A stretch of 5,714 nucleotides of DNA from Frankiales bacterium (GTDB lineage Bacteria; Actinomycetota; Actinomycetes; Mycobacteriales; SCTD01). The notes beneath the pieces are model-generated. The model searched no databases. It had not been told where the DNA came from and was given only the letters and a program-made list of their open reading frames with translations. The translations under genes were made by a program, and so were the position numbers. Position 1 is the stretch's first letter, and each line of letters starts with the position of its first letter. Below are positions 1-4,680 of this stretch, in pieces. The stretch is taken from positions 1 to 5,714 of the forward strand of contig JAOPWI010000178.1 of assembly GCA_025965755.1 (NCBI GenBank), given 5' to 3'.

Positions 1-567
1 CCCGCCCAGCGCGGTACGGGCCGCCGTGCGGTCACGCAGCTGCGGGGCGAGCAGGGCGAGAAAGGCGGCACCGACGGCGGCGTCCAGCCCGAGCGCGCGC
101 GGGTCGACGACCGCGGCGCCCAGCGCCCCCAGCAGGGTGGCCAGGTTCCACAGCAGGTAGACCGACACGCCGGTCGCCCAGAAGGCCAGGCCGGCGTGCT
201 CGCGCTCTCCGCCGGTCGCCATGGCGGTGCTCTCGTCGATGGTCAGCTGGGCGGCGAGCAGCTGCCGCGGCCCGCGCAGCGGCAGCAGCGCCGACAGGCG
301 CACCGCGTACAGCGTGTTGCGGCTGCCCAGCAGGAGCGCGCTGGCGACCGCCGCGAGCGCGGTGCCCCCCGCGCCGAGCACGCCGACCAGCGCGAACTGC
401 GAGGCGCCGGTGAACAGCAGCAGCGACAGCGCGCAGGCCTGCGCGGTCGACAGCCCGGCCGACACGGCGGCAGCGCCGAAGGAGAGCCCGTACGCGCCCA
501 CGGCGACGCCGACGCCGAGCGCGTCGCGCAGCACCGCGCGCTGCGCCGGGCTCAGAGGCTGCCGCAC
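1..567 (-). CDS. azlC: AzlC-family branched-chain amino acid permease, C-terminus beyond left edge
   Basis: This is the large subunit of an AzlC/AzlD-type inner-membrane exporter; characterised members export branched-chain amino acids or their analogues. Reading the minus strand from a GTG at 567 gives 189 residues with no stop before the edge; the family is usually about 230-240, so some 45 residues are missing. Visible family features are a short hydrophilic N-terminus, hydrophobic stretches at roughly residues 17-38, 42-65, 70-82, 128-149 and 160-175, the GASQFA motif (54-59), an SRNTLY segment (82-87) matching the family's (A/S)R(H/N)xLY site, and IDES (110-113). The start is fixed closely: an in-frame TGA lies three codons upstream, and GTG 567 precedes the first helix. 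It overlaps the end of the MarR gene by 16 bases, so translation is probably coupled. The small partner azlD would be expected just beyond the left edge. Family assignment is firm; the substrate is inferred. Confidence 0.88.
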   Translation of the reverse strand, partial: MRQPLSPAQRAVLRDALGVGVAVGAYGLSFGAAAVSAGLSTAQACALSLLLFTGASQFALVGVLGAGGTALAAVASALLLGSRNTLYAVRLSALLPLRGPRQLLAAQLTIDESTAMATGGEREHAGLAFWATGVSVYLLWNLATLLGALGAAVVDPRALGLDAAVGAAFLALLAPQLRDRTAARTALGG

Positions 568-1025
568 CCGCCGTCAGGCTCGTCGCCGGCGAGCCGGCTG
601 AGCAGCCGGCGCAACTGCTCGACCTCCTCGGCAGACAACTTGCTCGTGACGTGCTCGCTGACCCCCCGCAGGTGGGTCGGCCAGGCCGCGCGCAGCCGCT
701 CCAGGCCGCTGTCGGTGAGGGCGGCCAGGGTGCCGCGGGCGTCCTCGGGACAGGCCTGCCGCTCGACCAGGCCCTCCCGCTGCAGCCGGTCGACCAGCCG
801 GGTCAGCCCGGACCGCGACAGCAGCACCCGCTCGGCCAGCTCGGTCATCCGCAGCCGGCGGTCGGGCGACTCCGACAGCTGCACGAGCACGTCGTAGGAC
901 GCCAGCGGCAGGTCGTGCTCGGCCACCAGCTCGTGCTCCAGCCGGCGGGTGACGACCGCGTGGGCCCGCAGAAAGGCGCGCCACGCCGCGAGCTCCCAGC
1001 TGCTCAGCGGCAGGGCGGTGGTCAT
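552..1025 (-). CDS. MarR-family transcriptional regulator
   Basis: A 157-residue winged-helix repressor-like protein of normal MarR length, cytoplasmic and expected to be a dimer. Residues 9-38 form the N-terminal dimerisation helix, 41-53 (ASYDVLVQLSESP) the start of the DNA-binding domain, 60-68 (MTELAERVL) helix 3, and 70-87 (SRSGLTRLVDRLQREGLV) the recognition helix. Residues 93-105 are the wing, with the family's D-x-R followed by LTDSG. Residues 108-146 form the C-terminal dimerisation helices. I chose ATG 1025 over an in-frame GTG at 1061: the extra 12 residues look unlike the family, and a TACCGT -10-like hexamer sits 6 bases before this ATG. It is co-directional with and overlaps azlC, and divergent from the CoA-lyase operon, so it could control itself, the permease and the lyases. 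The ligand cannot be read from sequence. Confidence 0.92.
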   Translation of the reverse strand: MTTALPLSSWELAAWRAFLRAHAVVTRRLEHELVAEHDLPLASYDVLVQLSESPDRRLRMTELAERVLLSRSGLTRLVDRLQREGLVERQACPEDARGTLAALTDSGLERLRAAWPTHLRGVSEHVTSKLSAEEVEQLRRLLSRLAGDEPDGGCGSL

Positions 1026-1032
1026 GCCGCCA

Positions 1033-1038
1033 CGGTAC
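1033..1038 (-). promoter_or_regulatory. Candidate -10 element for the marR-azlC transcript (leaderless)
   Basis: Read on the minus strand the hexamer is TACCGT, fitting the actinobacterial TAnnnT pattern. Only six bases separate it from ATG 1025, so a start site at normal distance would coincide with the start codon and give a leaderless mRNA. This agrees with the lack of a convincing Shine-Dalgarno sequence. I see no recognisable -35. Confidence 0.4.
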
Positions 1039-1039
1039 G

Positions 1040-1082
1040 CCCGAACTGCTTGCACGCGCACGCGCTCCCCGGACTGCCTGCA
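1040..1082. repeat. Imperfect 15-base direct repeat in the divergent promoter region, possible operator pair
   Basis: CCCGAACTGCTTGCA (1040-1054) and CCCGGACTGCCTGCA (1068-1082) match at 13 of 15 positions and start 28 bases apart. Each contains a small inverted core TGC-NN-GCA (1047-1054 and 1075-1082); the second extends to CTGC-CT-GCAG wherever the flanks are counted (1074-1083). The first copy lies in the predicted core promoter of marR and the second just upstream of the predicted -35 position of the lyase promoter. This is where an autoregulating MarR protein would bind. The repeat is directly visible; the operator role is inferred. Confidence 0.45.
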
Positions 1083-1102
1083 GCGGTGTGCCGGCGCGTC
1101 GA

Positions 1103-1108
1103 TAGCCT
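1103..1108 (+). promoter_or_regulatory. Candidate -10 element for the CoA-lyase operon (leaderless)
   Basis: TAGCCT, preceded by GA, fits the actinobacterial TAnnnT -10 pattern. Six bases separate it from GTG 1115, so transcription would begin at or next to the start codon. The TAG of this hexamer is also an in-frame stop for the downstream gene, which rules out any earlier start. No Shine-Dalgarno precedes 1115, consistent with leaderless translation. No clear -35 is seen. Confidence 0.5.
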
Positions 1109-1114
1109 GCGCCC

Positions 1115-2179
1115 GTGTCTTCCACCGGTCGCAGCCCCAAGGACTTCTTCCGCCCGCTCGCCGTCGGCGCGCCCACGCCGCTGACGCAGATCCCGTGGCG
1201 CCCGTCGCGGATGATCCACTTCTTCGATCCGTCGAACCCCAAGATGGTCGCCAAGGTTCCGGACATCGCCAAGAAGACGGACGTTCTGCTCGGCAACCTC
1301 GAGGACGCCATTCAGGCGAGCAACAAGGAGGCCGCCCGGGCCGGCCTGGTCGAGGTCGGCAGAACGGCCGACCTGGGCACCACCCAGCTCTGGACGCGCA
1401 TCAACTCGCTGGACTCGCCCTGGGCGCTCGACGACCTCATCACCCTGGTCACCGAGATCGGCGACAAGCTCGATGTGATCATGGTGCCGAAGGTCGAGGG
1501 GCCCGAGGACATCCACTACGTCGACCGCCTGCTGGCCCAGCTCGAGGCCCGCGCCGGCCTCACCCGCCCGCTGCAGGTCCACGCCATCCTGGAGACCGCG
1601 TCCGGCGTGGCCCGGGTCGAGGAGATCTGCGAGGCCTCGCCGCGCATGCAGGGCATCTCGCTGGGACCGGCCGACCTGGCCGCCGACCGCCGCATGAAGA
1701 CCACCCGCGTCGGCGGCGGGCACCCCGGCTATCTGGTCCGGCAGGACCCGGTCGACGGCGACGTCGACGCGCCGCGGGCCACCTACCAGCAGGATCTCTG
1801 GCACTACACCGTCTCGCGCATGGTCGACGCCTGCGCCAAGGCCGGGATCTTCCCCTACTACGGCCCCTTCGGCGACATCAAGGACGTCGTGGCCTGCGAG
1901 GACCAGTTCCGCAATGCCTACCTGCTGGGCTGCGTCGGCACCTGGTCGCTGCACCCGGTGCAGATCGACATCGCCAAGAAGGTCTTCTCCCCCGAGGCCG
2001 CCGAGGTGAAGTGGGCGCAGCGGGTCGTCCAGGAGATGGGCGAGGACGGCCGCGGCGCCGTCATGATCGACGGCAAGATGCAGGACGACGCGACGTACAA
2101 GCAGTGCCGGGTCGTCCTGGAACTCGCGCAGCAACTCGCCGCGCGTGACCCCGAGCTGGCGGAGGCGTACGGCCTGTGA
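1115..2179 (+). CDS. HpcH/HpaI-superfamily CoA-ester lyase, (3S)-malyl-CoA/beta-methylmalyl-CoA lyase-like
   Basis: A 354-residue TIM-barrel enzyme likely to cleave or form a C-C bond in a 3-hydroxyacyl-CoA, for example malyl-CoA to glyoxylate plus acetyl-CoA, with a divalent metal. It follows the malyl-CoA lyase (Mcl1) pattern along its length: TRINSLDSPW (94-103) carrying Arg95, VIMVPKVEG (121-129), AILETASG (157-164) with putative metal ligand Glu160, SLGPADLAAD (182-191) with Asp187, YGPFGDIKD (249-257), GTWSLHPVQ (275-283), and MQDDATYKQ (322-330). Asp324 of the last aligns with the C-terminal catalytic Asp (299 in Rhodobacter Mcl1). Two oddities are LGNLEDAI (59-66), where relatives have LDLEDS/AV, and an extra segment around residues 202-226 compared with Mcl1 (318 aa). 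GTG 1115 is the first possible start after an in-frame TAG. It overlaps the next gene by four bases. Malate-synthase-like, citramalyl-CoA or related activities remain possible. Confidence 0.85.
   Translation: MSSTGRSPKDFFRPLAVGAPTPLTQIPWRPSRMIHFFDPSNPKMVAKVPDIAKKTDVLLGNLEDAIQASNKEAARAGLVEVGRTADLGTTQLWTRINSLDSPWALDDLITLVTEIGDKLDVIMVPKVEGPEDIHYVDRLLAQLEARAGLTRPLQVHAILETASGVARVEEICEASPRMQGISLGPADLAADRRMKTTRVGGGHPGYLVRQDPVDGDVDAPRATYQQDLWHYTVSRMVDACAKAGIFPYYGPFGDIKDVVACEDQFRNAYLLGCVGTWSLHPVQIDIAKKVFSPEAAEVKWAQRVVQEMGEDGRGAVMIDGKMQDDATYKQCRVVLELAQQLAARDPELAEAYGL
2161..2165 (+). promoter_or_regulatory. Ribosome binding site for the second CoA-lyase gene
   Basis: GGAGG lies inside the last codons of the upstream lyase gene, ten bases before GTG 2176. 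Together with the GTGA start/stop overlap it supports coupled translation and fixes the downstream start. Confidence 0.6.
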
Positions 2180-3027
2180 GCGCTGACCTGCGGCCCCGCC
2201 GCTCCGTTCTCTACATGCCCTCCTCCAACGCCCGCGCGCTGGAGAAGGCGAAGGCCCTCCCGGCCGACGCGATCATCTTCGACCTCGAGGACGCCGTCGC
2301 CCCGGACGCCAAGGAGGCGGCGCGCGAGCAGGCCTGCGCGGCGGTCGCCTCCGGCGAGTACGGCGGCCGCGAGCTCACCATCCGCAGCAACGGCCTGGAC
2401 ACGCCGTGGGGCGAGGCCGACCTGCGCGCCGCCGCGGCGGTCGGGCCGGCCGCCGTCGTCGTGCCGAAGGTCTCCGGCGTCGCGCACCTGCGGGAGGTGG
2501 CCGCGCTCGTCGGCGACACCCCGATCTGGGCCATGGTGGAGACCCCGGTCGCGATCTTCGACATCCGCGCGATCGCGGCCTTCGAGCAGGTGGCCGTGCT
2601 GGTCATGGGCACCAACGACCTGGCCAAGGAGCTGCGCGCCGGGCTGGTGCCCGGCCGCTTCCCGCTCCTGCCGCACCTGGCCACCGCGCTGCTCGGCGCG
2701 CGCGAGGCGGGCAAGGCCATCCTCGACGGGGTCTACAACGACGTGAAGGACCTCGAGGGCTTCGAGGTCGAGTGCCGCCAGGGCGCCGAGCTGGGCTTCG
2801 ACGGCAAGACGCTGGTCCACCCCACCCAGGTCGAGGTGGCCAACCGCGTCTGGGCGCCGTCGCAGGACGAGATCACGCACGCGCGCCGGGTCATCGAGGC
2901 CTTCGAGCAGGCCGAGGCTCAGGGCAAGGGCGTCGTCACGGTCGACGGCCGCATGATCGAGAACCTGCACGTCGACAACGCCCGCCGCACGCTGGCCACC
3001 GCCGAGGCGATCGCCGCCCTGGGCTGA
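2176..3027 (+). CDS. CitE-like CoA-ester lyase / putative (3S)-malyl-CoA thioesterase
   Basis: A 283-residue member of the HpcH/HpaI aldolase-citrate lyase beta superfamily, of the short type common beside CoA metabolism genes. Visible motifs are RRSVLYMPSSN (8-18), FDLEDAVAPD (35-44), TIRSNGLDTPW (68-78) with Arg70, VVVPKVSG (94-101), AMVETPVAI (119-127) with putative metal ligand Glu122, VMGTNDLAKE (143-152) with Asp148, and GFDGKTLVHPTQVEVAN (207-223). The C-terminal GRMIENLHVDNARRTLA segment (258-274) has Glu262 where malyl-CoA lyases carry catalytic Asp. No citD or citF lies nearby, so a citrate lyase subunit is unlikely. Resemblance to the second Rhodobacter paralogue (Mcl2, a malyl-CoA thioesterase) suggests it hydrolyses the CoA ester made by its operon partner, but a lyase role (citramalyl-CoA, malyl-CoA) is equally possible from sequence alone. 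The GTGA overlap with the upstream gene implies co-translation. Confidence 0.83.
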   Translation: MSADLRPRRSVLYMPSSNARALEKAKALPADAIIFDLEDAVAPDAKEAAREQACAAVASGEYGGRELTIRSNGLDTPWGEADLRAAAAVGPAAVVVPKVSGVAHLREVAALVGDTPIWAMVETPVAIFDIRAIAAFEQVAVLVMGTNDLAKELRAGLVPGRFPLLPHLATALLGAREAGKAILDGVYNDVKDLEGFEVECRQGAELGFDGKTLVHPTQVEVANRVWAPSQDEITHARRVIEAFEQAEAQGKGVVTVDGRMIENLHVDNARRTLATAEAIAALG

Positions 3028-3033
3028 CGGCCT

Positions 3034-3071
3034 CGGCCGGTGGCCGTCCCCGGCGATGCGGGCACCGGCTG
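3034..3071 (+). terminator. Possible hairpin terminator after the CoA-lyase operon
   Basis: CGGCCGGTG (3034-3042) can pair with CACCGGCTG (3063-3071) as a nine-base stem with one G-U pair and a 20-base loop, just after the stop codon. There is no T-run, so as an intrinsic terminator it would be of the U-poor kind reported in actinomycetes. GC-rich DNA makes such stems by chance, hence low confidence. Confidence 0.25.
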
Positions 3072-3143
3072 CGGCGTGGCGTACCGCACGCCTGGGGACG
3101 CCGCGGGCGGCGCTGGCTCGCGGCCGGACGCAGGCGTCGGACG

Positions 3144-3149
3144 TAGGAT
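3144..3149 (+). promoter_or_regulatory. Candidate -10 element for mrp
   Basis: TAGGAT fits TAnnnT and lies 45 bases upstream of the mrp start, leaving a leader of about 40 bases containing the Shine-Dalgarno. It is the most A/T-rich hexamer in the 167-base spacer 3028-3194. No matching -35 is obvious. Apart from this, the hairpin and the ribosome binding site, I see nothing in the spacer. Confidence 0.35.
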
Positions 3150-3184
3150 GGACCTGCCCGACCACGGTGACCGGGCCCCGTCCG

Positions 3185-3189
3185 AAGGA
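3185..3189 (+). promoter_or_regulatory. Ribosome binding site that sets the TTG start of mrp
   Basis: AAGGA is followed by five bases and then TTG 3195. The in-frame GTG at 3207 would be 17 bases away, too far, so the rarer TTG codon is the likely start. Confidence 0.65.
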
Positions 3190-3194
3190 TCGCG

Positions 3195-4337
3195 TTGACC
3201 ACTCCTGTGCCCACGTCCGAGCAGCTGACCGCGGTGCTGGCGACCGTCAAGGACCCGGAGATCCGGCGGCCGCTGACCGAGCTGGGCATGGTGAAGTCCG
3301 CGGTGGTCGACCCGGACGGCACCGCTCACATCGGCATCTACCTCACCGTGGCCGGCTGCCCGATGAAGGAGACGCTGACCAAGGACGTCACCGGCGCGGT
3401 CATGACCCTGCCGGGCGTGCAGCGCGTCGTCGTCGAGCTGGACGTGATGTCGACCGAGCAGCGCAAGGGCCTGCAGACGCTGCTCAAGGGTGACGCCCCG
3501 GAGCGGGAGATCCCGTTCGCGCAGCCCGGGTCCCTGACCCGCGTGTTCGCGGTGGCGTCCGGCAAGGGCGGTGTCGGCAAGAGCTCCGTCACGGTCAACC
3601 TGGCCGCCGCGATGGCCAGCCGCGGGCTGAACGTCGGGGTCGTCGACGCCGACATCTACGGCTTCTCGGTGCCCCGCATGCTCGGGGTCGAGCACAAGCC
3701 GACCCAGGTCGAGTCGATGATCATGCCGCCGACGGCTCACGGCGTGAAGGTCATCTCGATCGGCATGTTCACCAAGGACAACACCCCGGTCGTCTGGCGC
3801 GGGCCGATGCTCCACCGCGCACTGCAGCAGTTCCTGGCCGACGTCTACTGGGGCGACCTCGACGTGCTGCTCATGGACCTGCCGCCCGGCACCGGCGACA
3901 TCGCGATCTCGGTCGCCCAGCTGGTCACGAGCGCCGAGATCCTCGTGGTCACGACGCCGCAGCTGGCCGCGCAGGAGGTGGCCGAGCGGGCCGGCTCCAT
4001 CGCGTTGCAGACCCACCAGCGCATCGCCGGCGTGGTGGAGAACATGAGCTACCTGCCGTGCACCCACTGCGGCGAGCGCCTGGACGTCTTCGGCTCGGGC
4101 GGCGGCCAGGCCGTGGCCACGTCGCTGACCCGCCTGCTCGGCGCCGAGGTGCCGCTGCTCGGCCAGGTGCCCATCGACCTGCGCCTGCGCGAGGGCGGCG
4201 ACAACGGCCAGCCGCTCGTGCTGTCCGACCCCGACGCCGAGGCGAGCAAGAGCCTGCTGTCGGTTGTCGACGCGCTCACCGGCAAGCCGCGCGGGCTCGC
4301 CGGGATGTCGCTGGGCCTGAGCCCGGTGCGCCGCTAG
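3195..4337 (+). CDS. mrp: Mrp/ApbC-family Fe-S cluster carrier ATPase
   Basis: A 380-residue cytoplasmic P-loop ATPase of the Mrp/Nbp35/ApbC family, which holds and delivers Fe-S clusters to apoproteins. Residues 6-83 form a MIP18/DUF59-type domain (DPEIRRPLTELGM, then TVAGCPMK with Cys55). The ATPase domain starts near 115 with the deviant Walker A SGKGGVGKSS (122-131), whose first Lys is typical of MinD/Mrp dimers. It continues with DADIYGFSVPRMLG (151-164), WRGPM (201-205), MDLPPGTGD (227-235) as the Walker B/switch region, and VENMSYLPC (281-289). Cys289 and Cys292 form the CxxC thought to bridge a cluster between subunits. Length and all key residues are normal for the full two-domain form. 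TTG is chosen as start for its ribosome binding site. The gene ends four bases from the oppositely oriented tatB. In mycobacteria mrp also lies near the sigE-htrA-tatB cluster. Confidence 0.96.
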   Translation: MTTPVPTSEQLTAVLATVKDPEIRRPLTELGMVKSAVVDPDGTAHIGIYLTVAGCPMKETLTKDVTGAVMTLPGVQRVVVELDVMSTEQRKGLQTLLKGDAPEREIPFAQPGSLTRVFAVASGKGGVGKSSVTVNLAAAMASRGLNVGVVDADIYGFSVPRMLGVEHKPTQVESMIMPPTAHGVKVISIGMFTKDNTPVVWRGPMLHRALQQFLADVYWGDLDVLLMDLPPGTGDIAISVAQLVTSAEILVVTTPQLAAQEVAERAGSIALQTHQRIAGVVENMSYLPCTHCGERLDVFGSGGGQAVATSLTRLLGAEVPLLGQVPIDLRLREGGDNGQPLVLSDPDAEASKSLLSVVDALTGKPRGLAGMSLGLSPVRR

Positions 4338-4341
4338 TCGC

Positions 4342-4662
4342 TCAGGTGGTGTCGGGGTCCCACGGCGCCGGCTCGCCGGCCCGCAGGGGCTGCGACGGGA
4401 CGGGCTTGCCCGGACGGTCGTCGTCGTCGCGCATGAGGTCGGCGACGAACGTCTTGGGATGCAGGCTGCGCAGGTCGAGGTCGCCCACCTCCGGCCCGAG
4501 CTCGGCCTTGAGGTCGTCGGTCATGCCACGCAGCAGCGCCTTGGTCTTGCGGACGCCGCGGCCGAGGTCGCGAGCGAGCCCGGGCAGCCGCTCCGGACCG
4601 AAGACGAACAGCGCGAGCACGAGCAGCACGCTGATCTCGCCCCAGCCCAGTTGGTCGAACAC
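4342..4662 (-). CDS. tatB: Sec-independent twin-arginine translocase subunit TatB
   Basis: A 106-residue membrane protein of the Tat pathway, which exports folded proteins; TatB works with TatC in recognising twin-arginine signal peptides. It shows the family plan: a short N-terminus FDQLGWGE with Glu9, one transmembrane helix (about 10-21), the hinge FGPERLP (21-27), a basic amphipathic helix (28-56), and an acidic, proline-rich tail. The MFDxxGWGE start and its place after htrA favour TatB over TatA. It is somewhat shorter than the mycobacterial protein (about 130 residues), the loss being in the variable tail. The GTG start lies 18 bases after the htrA stop with no clear Shine-Dalgarno, so it is probably co-transcribed and translated by reinitiation. 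tatA and tatC are not in the window, as is usual in actinomycetes where they sit elsewhere. Confidence 0.93.
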   Translation of the reverse strand: MFDQLGWGEISVLLVLALFVFGPERLPGLARDLGRGVRKTKALLRGMTDDLKAELGPEVGDLDLRSLHPKTFVADLMRDDDDRPGKPVPSQPLRAGEPAPWDPDTT

Positions 4663-4680
4663 AGGCTGAGCGTACGGCTC

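Noticed and set aside
196..897. Plus-strand open frames opposite azlC and marR
   Set aside because: Gln/Arg- and Ser/Arg-rich nonsense translations; the minus strand encodes recognisable AzlC and MarR proteins.
552..1061. Longer MarR version starting at GTG 1061
   Set aside because: The 12 added residues are unlike the family, and the extension would cover the likely promoter and first repeat copy; ATG 1025 fits better.
949..2148. Plus-strand open frame overlapping marR and the first lyase in another frame (399 codons)
   Set aside because: Arg/Gly/Pro-rich, no domains, and incompatible with the well-supported lyase frame.
2176..3027. True citrate lyase beta subunit (citE of the citDEF complex)
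   Set aside because: No citD (acyl carrier) or citF (alpha subunit) gene is adjacent, and the context is another CoA-ester lyase; stand-alone CitE-like enzymes act on other CoA esters.
3027..3047. Second possible stem ACGGCC/GGCCGT right at the lyase operon stop codon
   Set aside because: Only six base pairs, no T-run, and it competes with the longer stem at 3034-3071; likely a by-product of GC-rich sequence.
1918..3165. Long open frame on the minus strand opposite the two lyase genes (415 codons)
   Set aside because: Its translation is low-complexity, rich in Arg, Gly, Asp and Val with no recognisable domain, as expected opposite GC-rich coding DNA; the plus-strand frame has clear conserved motifs throughout.
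2919..4067. Long minus-strand open frame opposite mrp (382 codons)
   Set aside because: Compositionally biased shadow of mrp, with no family motifs and crossing a gene boundary.
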